From: Marasmius tenuissimus
Taxonomy: Eukaryota; Basidiomycota; Agaricomycetes; Agaricales; Marasmiaceae
Assembly (NCBI GenBank): GCA_029532415.1
Contig: JAQOTA010000064.1
Span: 868,001-932,000, forward strand
Direction: 5' to 3'
Length of the DNA stretch: 64,000 bases
In this document: positions 48,698 through 60,026 of the stretch, in pieces
Position numbering within the stretch: position 1 is the stretch's first letter
Layout: each line of letters opens with the position of its first letter
Program-made: the position numbers and the translations under genes
The notes under the pieces: generated by a model
Databases searched by the model: none
What the model was told of the DNA's origin: nothing
The model's input: the letters and a program-made list of their open reading frames with translations, nothing else

Positions 48698-49345
48698 TCA
48701 GGGACTCCTGGTTCCATTCCTTCTTGGTTCCATTCCTTTCCAAGGGTGTTGTCTGTAGTTCATGAAGAACGGCGATTGACCAGTACTTGAATGAACCTTA
48801 TCATTGTATGAAAACTGGGCAATAGCTAACCAGTCGACCCAGTCATCTTGTCTGAAATTGACAAAGATTCGTAGGTACTTTTCAATTTCTTGGTTCACTC
48901 GTTCTGTCTGACCATCTGTCTGAGGGTGGTATGCCGTTGACTTGTTCGAGTCAATTCCAAGTATGTGGAATAAGCTCTCCATGAATTTCGAATCAAACTG
49001 AGGCCCTCGGTCCGAGATGACCTTCCGGGGTAATCCATGCTCCTTGAACACATGTTCAATGTAAAGCCGTGCTGTTCCTTCCAAAGTGATCTGTTGGTTT
49101 GTGGGAATGAAGATTGCCTTCTTGGTCAAACAATCTACAACAACCATGATCATATCTCGGCCCTGAGATAACGGCAGTGGGCCTATGAAGTCAATCGTTA
49201 CTATTTCCCATGCTTTCTCCGGAATTTCATTTGGCTGGAGCGGTGCCACGAGCTTCTCTCTTCTTGGTTTAGCCTTTTGACATCTGTCACATCCATTGAT
49301 ATAGCGTTTGACATCAAAGTTGATCTTAGGCCACCAATGGTAATC
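48698..49345 (-). pseudogene. gypsy integrase core, frameshifted on both sides
   Basis: Contains the zinc finger end (NGCDRCQKAKPRR, in a shifted frame near 49270) and the DDE core: TIDFIGPLP (first D), VISDRGPQFDSKF (second D) and YHPQTDGQTERVNQEIEKY (E). A one-base change near 49345 separates the H..H part from the C..C part. A 16-bp tandem duplication (48710-48725 repeated at 48726) shifts the frame at the C-terminal end (GMEPRRNGTRSP). Confidence 0.85.
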
Positions 49346-50157
49346 AGCTCTAGCGTCTTAAACCATCCTGGATGTCCAGCTAGGGAGGTGTCGTGATGAA
49401 GATGAATAATATCTTCCCTAAGCTTTTCATCTTTAGGAACATAGACCCTGTCCTTCCATGTGACAACATCGTCGTTCTCTTCCCAGCCTTTTTCCTTCTT
49501 AGTCAATGATTCAATCACAGACTGATCTCGATCTTTGTTTTCTTTGATCTGAGTCATTATGCTTTTGTCTAGTGATGCTATGACAATGAGGCGAAAAAGT
49601 TCTGGTTTGAGTAAAACAACGTTTTTGTTGTCATTTACCCCCCTCTCATGACCTGCTCGTCTCGACAGGTAGTCCGCTTTAGCATTTTGCCGTCCAGGTT
49701 TATGGTGCAGAGTAAAGTGGTAGTCCTGCATCATAGTTACCCATCTGGCCTGTCGTTGGTTCAAATCCTGTGGTTTTCTGAAGTATTCGAGGTTCTTATG
49801 ATCTGTCCAGATCTCGAAATCTTCCATAGTATCCAACAGGTATTGTCTCCATTTGCGAAGGGCTATCACAATGGCAAGCATTTCCTTGTCGTAGATTTCA
49901 TAATTTCTCTCTGCTTCATTTAGTGAGTGGGAAAGGAATGCAATTGGTTTCTATTTGCCATCTTGGTACTGTGATAGTATAGCCCCTACTGCAAAGTCTG
50001 ACGAATCTGCTTCAATGCGGAATTTCCCATCATCTCTGGGTATGGCTAGCACAGGGGCTGTTGTGACTCTTATCTTCAGGTTGTTAAAGGCCTCTTCTTG
50101 TGCATTTGTCCATTCCCAGCTCTGTTTCCCAGTTAGCTTGTGCAAAGCATGTGCCAC
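49201..50157 (-). pseudogene. gypsy RNase H
   Basis: WEWTNAQEEAFNNLK begins the RT-RNase H connection. ADSSDFAVGAILSQYQDGK is followed by TAG at 49951-49953, where relatives usually have glutamine. Then come EIYDKEMLAIVIALRKWRQY and WTDHKNLEYF, with LNQRQARWVTMMQDY and the LHHKPGRQNAKADYLSR end. A further stretch to the integrase finger reads EDIIHLHHDTSLAGHPGW. Confidence 0.85.
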
Positions 50158-50181
50158 ATGTGAGAAATCTCGGATGAAACG

Positions 50182-50931
50182 TCAGTAGAAGTTGATGAAT
50201 CCGAGGAACTGTTGTACATCCCTCTTGTCTTTTGGTGTGGGCCATTCACTGACAGCCTTCACCTTGACTGAATCCATTCTGACTTGTCTCTTTCCAACGA
50301 TCAAACCAAGGAATTCAATCTCTAGTTGTTCAAATTGGCATTTCTCTGGTTTCAAGTACAACTTGTGTGCACGAAGCTTATCTAGGATTCGGCGGACCAT
50401 CTCCCTGTGTTCCTCCAACGTCTTCGTAAAGACAAGGATATCGTCCATGTATACAACAACTTTCCCTGTGTTGATTTCTTCACGGAGAATGGTATTCATC
50501 ATTGTCTAGAACGTTGCAGGTGAATTGGTCAGACCGAAAAACATGACGAGCAGTTCAAACATCCCTCTGTTTGTGAGGAATGCTGCCTTCCATTCATCTC
50601 CCTTCCTGATCCTGATATTATTGAAACCCCATCAAACATCCATCTTTGAAAACCAAACGGTGCCTTTGAGTTTGTCAATGAGTTCCTGTGTCAACGGCAG
50701 AGGATAGCGATTTTTGATTGTCTGCTCGTTGAGTTTTCTGTAGTCTTGTACAGGTCTCAGTTTCCCATCCTTCTTTTTGACAAAGAAGAAGGGTGACGCC
50801 ATTGGTGACTTACATGGTCGGATTCGACCGGTTCTCAAGTTCTCCTCTAGGAATACATCAAGCTCTTGTTGTTCTGCCGGGCTGAGAGGGTATATCTTAG
50901 CAGAGTTCTGACCTTTTGCTCCTGGGATCAA
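50182..50931 (-). pseudogene. gypsy reverse transcriptase with three stops
   Basis: Starts with [20 protein letters not shown] and [24 protein letters not shown] then meets TGA (50632-50634) where relatives have Arg-Trp/Gly. The strand goes on through [20 protein letters not shown], with a TAG (50516-50518) in the place of the usual Gln before TMMN. The catalytic box VVVYMDDILVF is intact. It ends QFLGFINFY before TGA (50182-50184), where FYRRFI is usual. Confidence 0.88.
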
Positions 50932-51469
50932 TTCAATGGCATGGTCCCAGGGGCGTCTTGGAATTGGTCAAAATCCTTCTTATCAAAGATGTCCCTGAAG
51001 TCCTGGTATGCTTCTGGAACAATCTCTTCAAAGGTCTGCTCTTCCTTTCCCTTTTTGGCTTCATGTGCCAGTTTGGTGGACACATTTTCTCAAGCTCGTA
51101 TGTGTAATTCCTGTTGGATGTCTACTACGAGTATTCGATCTCCAGCTTCTATTTCTGGATCATCATCATCATCAGGATCATCTTCTGGTTCGGCATCAGA
51201 TTCAACGGGTCGGCATTCTTCAGGGCATCTATTGAACAGAATTTCTCCTGTTCGCCAGTCAACACTAGGGTTGTGTTGCTTAAGCCATTCATGACCAATA
51301 ATATGTCAGCTTTGCCAAGGTTGGTAACTGCAAAGCTAAGTGTCTTGACATGATTCCTTATTGTGACTCTCAGATCAACATATTCCGAGATTGGACCTCC
51401 GGAATTGAGTGTTCTATCTGCATTGTATACAGGGATCGATCTGACATACTTCTTGGTATTAATGCCATG

Positions 51470-52339
51470 TTCTCAAATGAATCGTTCATTGATTGCACTG
51501 CCTGTGCACCCACTATCAAGTAATGCCTTTACGTCTAAAGATCTTTGATCATCTAGTGTAGTGACAACCAGATCAATGTTTGTTTGGCTTCCATTTCCTC
51601 AAATGTAGCGGGGTGGTGTCTTTAGTTCGTTAAGAGCTTCAACAACATTCCAGTTGTTCAGTAGGTTGAGCTCTCTCAAGACTAGTTCAGTGCATTCAAC
51701 TTGTCTCTTTGGGTGTACCATCGTTCTGAGTAGGATGATTCCCATGTCCGAGGGCATTTGCCGTAACTGTTGTGCGTACCACTGGCTTGTCCAGGGACGC
51801 AGCCGCCAATTGTTGAACCGTGGACCCTTTTCAATTTGTTTCAGTGCATCGTCTATTTCTGGAATGACTAAGCTATGGTCTACAAATCGAAAAGTGTGTT
51901 TCCCTCTGGAGTTTTCACTATCTCCAGGGGTCTTTTCAGGGTCCTGATCCAACAAATCTTTCAACAATCTGTTTCTGTCCTCCTGTGTCATTGTCTGAAC
52001 ATCAGGTCTTTCCTTCTCTTTGTCCCCTTCTTCAGGGCAATCAAAGAATTTGTGTCCTGGCTTTTGGCATTTAAAGCACAGGCCTTTCCTCTTCATGGTT
52101 TCCCTGTCCATTTTCCCTGAAACTGGAATGGTATCTTTCATTGCTGGTGGTGGTGGATCTATCTTGGGTTCTTGTGTTGTCGGTGGTTGTACGTGGTTGG
52201 GAATTACTTCAATTTTTTTTTCAGGGTTAATGGATTGGGTGGTGTTGGCTGTTACACCCTTGTACCATAGGAGGATCGTCTGATATAAGACCCATAGGAG
52301 AGTGAGGAAGTCAGGAGTGGGTTGTTGAACGTGGTTCAT
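51470..52339 (-). pseudogene. gypsy gag C terminus and protease
   Basis: 52339-51599 holds the zinc knuckle CFKCQKPGHKFFDC, a charged linker and ends PPRYI before TGA (51599-51601). The protease follows with LDVKALLDSGCTGSAINERF and another TGA (51473-51475). The capsid half of gag is not visible upstream of 52339, so the 5' part is truncated or diverged. Confidence 0.8.
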
Positions 52340-52810
52340 GGTGTGTGGATGTGCAGGTTAAAGTGTGGTATTCTTGGTTTCGTAAGGTAAAATGTAATCT
52401 AAAGTCCACTACTAAACTGATTGAGGTCTTATATTTTTGATCACAGATCAATTGTTTGTCTCCTTCTTCGCCGACTACCTCACTCAGTAGATGCGGGTTC
52501 TATCATAAAGGTATCTATCGTATCAACTTGTCTAGTTCGACTTTCCTTCGAAACTAAACTTGTTCTTCGTCAATTGGCTTTGTAAGGAAACCAACCCCGG
52601 GTTGTACTGTATGTAAGTAAATGTAAATACGTAGCAACGGAGCCTGAGAACTTCTATCAATTCGCAATTGCCCAGCCGACGTCTCTCAGTTTAGAAGCTG
52701 AGATAGCCGAAGTCTTCCTGGGAAGGGGAATTGGCCCCTAAACTACCCCCAATGAAGGAGAATAGCCAAAGCTCGTTTCAATAAAAGTGGCTTCTTTCAC
52801 TGATTGGGTG
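52340..52810. other. Unassigned sequence between gypsy gag and copia
   Basis: No long frame. It should contain the gypsy 5' untranslated region and LTR, but no copy of the left LTR is recognisable here. It may instead be a diverged LTR or a replaced segment. Confidence 0.35.
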
Positions 52811-55800
52811 TGAGGTTCTTCAAAGAAGAAGAACAACAAGAAAGGCAAAGGCAAGGGAAAAGGAAAAAAGCAGAACAAGCCTAAGCAAGGGGGGCAAAAA
52901 TCGCACGTTGCCGCTCTAGATGCTCAGCAATGTTCTGTTTTGGAAGCAGAATTCTCTCAACCCCAGAGTGTTCACATGTCCATTCAGGATCATAATGATT
53001 CCTTACGCACAGAGCTAGTCAGCAAAACAGTATCATACTGAGTTCCAGTTGACAAGCATTTGTCGATTGAATATCCAGCTAATCAAGTACCACGTCAGTT
53101 ACTTGATTTGCAACATGAAGCAGAAGTCGAAGAACCACAAACTTTGGCAGAAGCTTTTGAGCAATATCCGCAATTAAACTTTCGACAGGCAATGCGTATG
53201 TCAACTAGGCATCAAAGAGTTCAAAAAAGGGAACAAGCTTGACGAGATAGGATTGCCTATAATCAAAATTTCTCTGCTGGGATGGTATCGATTACCGCTC
53301 AGAATATTGAGGAACATATTCATCAAAACAAGCTTACCCCTGAGGAGCAATATCCCTTGCAACCAAATGCACGCATGGAGCAAGATGATGACTCCTACAG
53401 TGATCTTGATAACCTTGAAGGATCAGATCTAGAACACTTTGAAGCCGCAGGACGCGCAGCAGAAGCTGCTGGTAGTGATGATGAGGATGAAGTTTATCCT
53501 CTCACTCTTCCTAATCCTCGACAGGAAGAATACCATCCTGATGTCTCTGAACTCAGTAGTCCAGACGATGGAGTACCTAGTAGTGGAGAATTACCTCATC
53601 TTGTGCAAAGATCTCAAGCACAAGTCTATGAATCTCAGATTCAGGAGCTACCTGTTCAACAGATGGCATCTGACTCGGAAGCAGAAGTTGCATCCGAAGA
53701 TTCATTTGAGGCTCGACCATCCAGTAGCACCGAAGCAAGTGTGCCTTGGAAATACTCTCCACCAGTTAGGACCAGGTCCAGACAAAGAGAAGAATATAGT
53801 GGACTCTCAGTACTCGAAGTTTCCCAATCAGATCTGGCGATGTTATTTAATCAGCCAACAGATCAAGGGGTCGAAGAGTCTCAGGAGTGTGGATCCATAT
53901 ATGATCCAGACACTCCTGTATCTTGTCCAAATTCTCTCTTGTGCCATATGCCTGATCAATATTGGCCACATGAGACTTACGACCCTGAATTTAGTGAACA
54001 TTGGGCAAACCAGAGACCACCTTCTGCTCCTTTCGCTCCCCCATATGCATCTGTGAATGATGTTCGATATGACCATACATTTGATCTGAATGATTATGTC
54101 TTTGTCAAATATGACAAGAAAGAACTTTTTTGTTTCCTGAACGAATATAAAGAATGGCATGTGAGCACTGATAGGATGTACGAAATCGCGGTTAGACCCT
54201 ATTATCCTGTCGTGTTTGCAAATGAAAATCTCCATCATCCTGCTATGTTAACCAAGAAATCGGGGATGTATCTGCCATCAGGATACGAAGAAGATCATAT
54301 GGATCATATTATTGAGAAAGTCTGGAGAAGATTCGGTCATTATAGACACAAGAACATCTACATTTTGGTTCACACCAAGCTTGCGATGTTCTGCTATTTG
54401 ATTGACCGAAGCACATGTTATAACATGACTCCGAGACAAGCTGTATGGCAGGTCGAAGACAATACACAGATAGAGGCAGTATATGTGTTTACACCATCAG
54501 GGTACTGGAAATGGGATGTGGATCATATCTCTCAAGTTATCATCAATATCAACAAGGTTGCCTGGAAAGACTGGATTCTTTTCAGAAAATCTGAAGACAA
54601 GAATGTTTATCATGTCTTCGAAGTTGATAAAGAGGATGAGTTCCACGGAATGCCCACGCAGGTCCTGAATCCCATCTTCTGGGAATTAATGGTGTTATTA
54701 GGCATAGAAGGAAAATAGTTACATGGTCTAGGCACATCTATCCAACACAGTAGAGGTATAAGGATGATCAACCTTAGGGGAGATCCTTTCAAACCTGAGA
54801 ACAAAGACAAGTTCACCAGGTTTGTTCCTAAAATTGAATTTAGTGAACTTTGAAACCCATACACCTACTTGTATCATTGGATAAATGAGATGCCTTTTCC
54901 ACAAGTCTTCGAGCAAAAGCTTCTTACAGGAATGACTCCGGAATATGAACCGGAACAATTCATGAGACTTTTTGCTAGACTTACGGAAGATCTTGTGCAA
55001 GCCCCAGTACCAATTCCTCCACCGACGCAATACTTTTCTATGCAATCTGCATCAACTCCGGCTAGGCTACTCTCCGTCAATTTTACTTTTCGATCACCGG
55101 TACATCAATGCTCAATTGATCAAGCTCCTCCAAGAGTAACTGATCAACCACAACAAATCACCTCAACAAGCGAAGTTGTTGACAACCGCAACCCGATTAA
55201 CATGGTGTCCGAACTTCCAGATTATCCTGGAGAAGGACCAACTTCGCCAGCATACGAAGTTGACCCATGGGTGACAGCAAATGATGAGCCTCAAATCACC
55301 GAAGCAATCAAAAGAGCCCAGGAAACTGCAGATAATAGGCTGACTGATCTTCTTACAATCTCAGTCTTAGAGAGGCACATTGAGGAGGTACAGTTGAGCA
55401 CTGCTGTGACTAATAGTCCAGACGCAGTGCACAATGTTGACTTAATCAGGAGAAGGATTCAAGTAATTCAACGAATCCAACGAGAATCTGAATCTGCATT
55501 TCAACTTGCAGAATACCAACTTGTCTGTGGCAGACGCATCAATGATATGTTGGATCTAATCATCCGACGATACAGAAATCTCATTGCTGACGCCATGGAA
55601 AGTACTGGTCAGAATACTCCTGTTGAGGAACATCGTACGCCAACTCCTGAACCGCCATCTCCTCCACCGCCTGCACCTGCAACCTGGCAAGAGATGAATA
55701 ATATCGACGAGCACTGGTATGAGAGTAACGATAGGTCCCCTTGGCAAGTATTTAACTCTGATAGTCTGACACTCGCTGATAAGATTTCGAAACAGAACAA

Positions 55801-55900
55801 TATCATTTTGAAGGACAATAAATCCAACAAATGTGATAATGTACTTGTATTCGAATCTATGCAATTCAAATCATTTTCTGCTATCACGAGTGATCATGCA
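52811..55900 (+). pseudogene. copia region between gag and protease, about 1,000 codons, unknown
   Basis: The frame resumes with a lysine/glycine run (KKNNKKGKGKGKGKK), the basic end of gag. It then runs in one frame with the later pol genes, interrupted by TGA at 53039, 53240 and 54851 and TAG at 54716. The main open part, 53282-54718 (478 codons), begins acidic and Ser/Pro rich (DDDSYSDLDNLEGSDLEHFE, GSDDEDEVYPLTL), then has a folded-looking aromatic part (NDYVFVKYDKKELFCFLNEY, YEIAVRPYYPVVFANENLHH, FGHYRHKNIYILVHTKLAMF, VAWKDWILFRKSEDKNVYHV). After 54869 come a charged helical stretch (AIKRAQETADNRLTDLL, RRRIQVIQRIQRESESAF, INDMLDLIIRRYRNLIADAM) and a proline stretch. Typical copia elements have only about 100-150 residues here. 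No domain is recognised. Confidence 0.65.
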
Positions 55901-57190
55901 ATAAATCCTCAAGAAGCTTGGCTACTTGATAGTGGCGCTTCTGGACATATGACTCCGTTCAATATGGATTTCATAGACTATCATGAGTTTGCTATACCAA
56001 TGGATTTATCTACCTCTGCCGGCGATGCAGCTAAGATTCAGCTAAAGGGATATGGTACTGTCAATATTCGACATACCAACAGTGCAGGTGTATCGCAAGA
56101 TACAAAACTCTATCCAGTGTTGTATAATCCACATAGCCCTCATTGTTTAATCTCTGACGGCAAATTCCAAAGTCTGGGTTATCAGACAATTGGAAGCGGT
56201 CAAGAGACTTCGATTCAGAATAAGGAAGATGGGTCACTCCTTATGAGCTTCTATCCTAGCTTCAAAGGGGATAACCTACGATGGATGAACGCAAAGACGC
56301 TTATGGGAACGTCTTTATTTGCATCTGTCAAATCTTTCTTCGTAGAAACCTCCAAAGTTTGGCATAGGCGAATGGGACATGTTGATCCCAGAGTTTTAAG
56401 GAATGTAGTGGAACACGTAAAAGGTTTTCCAGAGAAATTGGCTATTCCAAAGGACGATACAACCATATGTTGGGGCTGTGCCCAAGGCAAAATGGTGTCT
56501 AAATCATATCCTCCTTCTTCCAAACGAGCTAAGGAGATTCTCGAACTCGTTCACGGAGATTTGATAGAATACCCTAAGGCATCATATTATCAGAATGAAT
56601 ATGCTCTAATGCTGTTCGATGATGCTTCATCTTATGGATGGGTTTATCCTATTTGAAAGAAATCTGATACTGATCAAAATTTACGTGCATGGAACGCTCT
56701 TGTAGAGCATCAGACTGATAAAAAGGTCAAACACGTACATTTTGATCGAGGGGGAGAATTCTTTTCAAATGCACAACGTGAATATTACGAGGAATTAGGT
56801 CTGATGACGAATAAAGGGGCTCCTCATATTCATCAACAGAATGGGCACGCTGAACGATTCAATCGCATATTGCGAGAAAAATCTGAAGCAATGTGTTTTC
56901 AGGCTTGTGCTCCTGAAAATTGGTGGGAGTTTGCACTCTTTACAGCCCTTCATACCTATAATTGAACTCCCATTCGCTCAAGAAACTGGAAAACTCCGGT
57001 GGAACGTTATCAAGGGAAGAAGCCTGATGTTTCATATTTTCGAACATTCGGCTGTGGCGCTTACGTGTATCTTCCTGCTGATACTCCATATCGAAAGAAT
57101 AAGCTTGCTCCACATTTGGAAGCAATGATCTTCATTGGTTATGATGACGGATCAAAAGCTTATAGGTTCCTTTGACCCGGAAATAATAAA
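55901..57190 (+). pseudogene. copia protease and integrase
   Basis: Protease motif WLLDSGASGHMT (catalytic D at 55928-55930). The integrase zinc finger has WHRRMGH (H-x4-H) and CWGC (C-x2-C). The DDE core has HGDLIEYP, HVHFDRGGEFF and HQQNGHAERFNRIL. TGA codons at 56654, 56963 and 57173 interrupt it, each at a place where relatives have arginine. The integrase end reads GCGAYVYLPADTPYRKNKLA and FIGYDDGSKAYRF. Confidence 0.88.
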
Positions 57191-57196
57191 GTTTAC

Positions 57197-59479
57197 GTGA
57201 CACCACAAGCAGTTTTCGATGAAAACTGGTTCCCTAAATGTCAAAAGGAGCTACCTGGATCATTAGAGTTAGATCAATCCGACAAACCTGTCCGACCTAT
57301 ACCCTTTAACTTATACCCTTATGACGGTCCTGGAGATCATAATGATGACGATCTATTTGATCTTCCAAATATACCTCCACCTTCTGATTCTGACGACAGT
57401 CATGATCAAGGGGGAGGTCCTCCCGAACATCAGGATTCGGATGATGAGACGCACACTCATCAACCCCATAACAATGGTTTTGGATCACTGAAAGGTCCCA
57501 CTATTCAACCTAATTGTTGTGGTCCTGATCCCAGTACGGCAGGTCCTTCGAATGCTCCACGAGATAATCCTTTTGGATTCAATTGTGAACATCAACGAGA
57601 ATGGAGGGAATTACCTAGGAATAATCCACAAATGGTATTTCTGCCACCTGAACCACAAGTTCAAAGGAATCCCGCGCGAACGCGCACTGTTCCTCATAGA
57701 CCTAATAATGTCTATGGAAACAGACCTCATGTAGAAATAGAACGAGACATTGATTCTGATTCCAACTGGCAACGTCAGATTAATCCGATGAACGAGCCTG
57801 AAACCATACCAGTTCAGGTTCCTGAGCCAGATGTTGAAATGGACATGGATGAATTAATGCAAGATCTAGCTCAGGAAGGGGGAGTAAATTACACCAACTA
57901 TCTGCTTTCATGCACCGGAGAGTTGCCAGAGAGTAACTTAGACGACGTTCGTGAATGGACTTATAAAAAGATCCAGACACGCCCGAAGGATGAAATTCCG
58001 AAGTGGGAAGCAGCCTGCAAACTGGAATTACAATCGCTCAGTGACAGACATGTCTATGACGTTGTAACATTGCCGAAAAACCATAAGGCAATTAAATCAC
58101 GTTGGGTATTCGATGTTAAATCGAATGGCAGATTAAAAGCCAGAGTTGTTGCGAAAGGATACTCGCAAAAAGAAGGGATAGATTATAACGAGTTGTTTTC
58201 TCCGATCATACACTACGAAACAGTACGATTTCTACCAGCACTAGCAGCGCTTGAAGATTGGGATATCTCAGTGTTGGACGTCAAGACGGCGTTCCTTTAT
58301 GGTGCTTTAGATGAGGAGATATACATGGAACAACCCGAAGGCTTCGTTATGGACTCCAGCAAGGTTTGGAGGTTACGCAAAGCATTATACGGATTAAAAC
58401 AGGCCTCTTGAGCTTGGTGGCAACAGTGTACTGAATCCATGAAACAATTGGGATTCAAAAGATGCCTATCCGATGCTGGCGTATATGTCTTCAACAAAAA
58501 TGGCAAAGTCGTAATTGCTATTGTCTATGTTGATGATGCTTTATTTATGGGAAATGATCGCACCCAAATCAAACGATTGAAAGGCGAATTTATGAAGATC
58601 TGGGAATGTCGAGACCTTGGCGAGCCTGAAGAATTCCTGAGGATGTGAATTGTTTGTGACCGGAAGAATCGCCGGATCATACTTGATCAACGGGACTACC
58701 TGGGAAAGATCATTTGCAAATTCGGACTTCTGAATGCCAGGATGGCATATACGCCATTACCTAGTGGTTACAACCCGGCCAAATACAATGGTCCAGTTGA
58801 TACTCAGATCAGACAACGATTTCAGTCTGTTATTGGTTCGTTACTTTATCTGGCGTTGGGAACACATCCAGACATATCTTTTGCTGTAATCAAAATGTCT
58901 CAGTATGGTGCAAACCCTACGAAGGAGCACCTACAGAAGGCATTGCACATTGTCAAGTATCTGAACGACACGAAGTCGTATGAACTTGTTTACAATGGCA
59001 AATCAGATCAAGGGCTTATTGCTTTTGCTGATTCTGATTGGGCAACTGATATGGATGACCGAAAATCACAGACAGGATATCTTGTCAAGCTTGCTGATGC
59101 ACCAGTCTCATGGGCTTCTCAGAAACAAAAGACGGTGGCATTATCATCCACTGAAGCCGAGTATATGGCTTTGTCTGATTGTACATGTCAGATTTCATGG
59201 ATGAAATCGTTGCTTAACAAGCTTGGTTACCCAGTGAAATCGATACCTTGTGTTAGTGATAACCAAGGCCCAATATTTCTCAGTAGCAATGAAGTCTCTG
59301 AGAAGCGAACAAAACATATTGGTGTTCGTTATCATTTCATCAGGGGTGCAGTCACGGATCAAAAGGTTAAAATCTTTTATGCTCCAACAGCGGATCAACC
59401 TGCAGATCTTCTTACGAAGAATCTTGCATGACCCAAGTTTGAAAAGTTTAGACAAGCTTTAGGTTTAACCTTCCACTAA
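57197..59479 (+). pseudogene. copia reverse transcriptase and RNase H
   Basis: After an acidic, proline-rich linker, RT begins near 57980 (IPKWEAACKLELQSLSDRHV, SRWVFDVKSNGRLKARVVAK, YSQKEGIDYNELFSPIIHYE, DVKTAFLYGALDEEIYMEQP, RKALYGLKQAS). TGA at 58409 precedes AWW. The catalytic box is IVYVDDALFMG (about 58530). TGA at 58646 follows. RNase H includes GSLLYLALGTHPDISFAV, FADSDWATDMDDRKSQTGY, ALSSTEAEYMALSD and TKHIGVRYHFIR. The end DLLTKNLA has a TGA at 59429 before PKFEKFRQALGL and the natural TAA at 59477. Confidence 0.9.
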
Positions 59480-59506
59480 TTCGCTCTATGCATGACGAAC
59501 TTAGTG

Positions 59507-59514
59507 AGGGGGAG
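59507..59514 (+). other. copia polypurine tract
   Basis: AGGGGGAG abuts the first base of the 3' LTR (TGTTGAACATG), the normal place for plus-strand priming in reverse transcription. Confidence 0.85.
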
Positions 59515-60021
59515 TGTTGAACATGATGGATATCATGTGATACATTGTTGACATGTTGTTTACGCATCACACACTATTTATAGAGCTACGCCTCTATGAA
59601 CACTTGTGCTCTCATGCAAGAAGTATCTACGTAGCTATTGCTTCACAAATGACACTGTAGATACCTGCTACGTATGTAGTTGCATCAGGTATGATGCTCA
59701 TAGTCCTTAGTGCGAGGCACAGTGGACTTTAGTAGCTAAGCAGGCCAATAGGACTGCAGACACACTCATTAGTATTATGACTATACAGCTAAATACCTAC
59801 TTCTAGTAGTAGTTTCATATGATGGTAATGACTCTTACATGTACTGAAACTTGTGTATAAAAGCTGGTACTCCAAGGCTTTAAGCCTTAGGACAATCTAC
59901 TCGATTATCACCTCTCAAGCATCTCAAAGCACTCTAACTACTAGCTCTACAAGCTATCTAACCCAAGGTGAGGTTTAGGACATTATAACCCACTGTGCAG
60001 TTTGACTATGCTGGCTCATCA
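59515..60021 (+). repeat. 3' LTR of the copia element
   Basis: Matches the 5' LTR at 506 of 507 positions. Ends ..ggctcatca and is followed by the target duplicate CATGG (60022-60026). Confidence 0.93.
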
Positions 60022-60026
60022 CATGG

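Larger units (their letters stand above)
47760..52810 (-). mobile_element. Decayed Ty3/gypsy chromovirus nested in the copia element
   Basis: On the minus strand, from high to low coordinates: gag end with zinc knuckle CFKCQKPGHKFFDC (about 52060), protease ALLDSGCTGSAINERF (about 51500), RT (50931-50182), RNase H (50157-49650), integrase (about 49400-48700) and a chromodomain (48350-48221). At the low end, a polypurine tract (complement of 48041-48049) is followed by TGTCATGAATTTCC, the expected LTR start, at 48037. No matching second LTR is found near 52340-52810, so the 5' end is diverged or lost and the outer limits are approximate. TGAGG occurs at both approximate borders (47763 and 52811), but the LTR ends do not fit it well. 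Confidence 0.85.
45201..60021 (+). mobile_element. Ty1/copia retrotransposon, 14.8 kb, with a nested gypsy element
   Basis: Two 507-bp LTRs (45201-45707, 59515-60021) flank the element. CATGG is duplicated outside (45196-45200, 60022-60026). The internal order is gag, a long unknown region, protease, integrase, reverse transcriptase and RNase H, the copia order with integrase before RT. A gypsy element lies inside on the minus strand (about 47760-52810). The coding region has at least 13 in-frame stops, so this copy cannot make a full polyprotein by itself, although the LTRs are almost identical. The inner length without the gypsy is about 9.8 kb, long for copia. Confidence 0.93.

Noticed and set aside
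47763..52815. TGAGG at both approximate gypsy borders as its target duplication
   Set aside because: The bases inside would not start with TG or end with CA, and no second LTR is recognisable at 52810. A 5-base match can occur by chance.
46656..59431. Reading TGA as arginine (altered genetic code or systematic read-through)
   Set aside because: Other host-like genes here end normally, including copy C at a TGA (33200). TAG stops also occur in the retroelements, and CGA codons are still present in the same frames. C-to-T mutation explains the pattern more simply.
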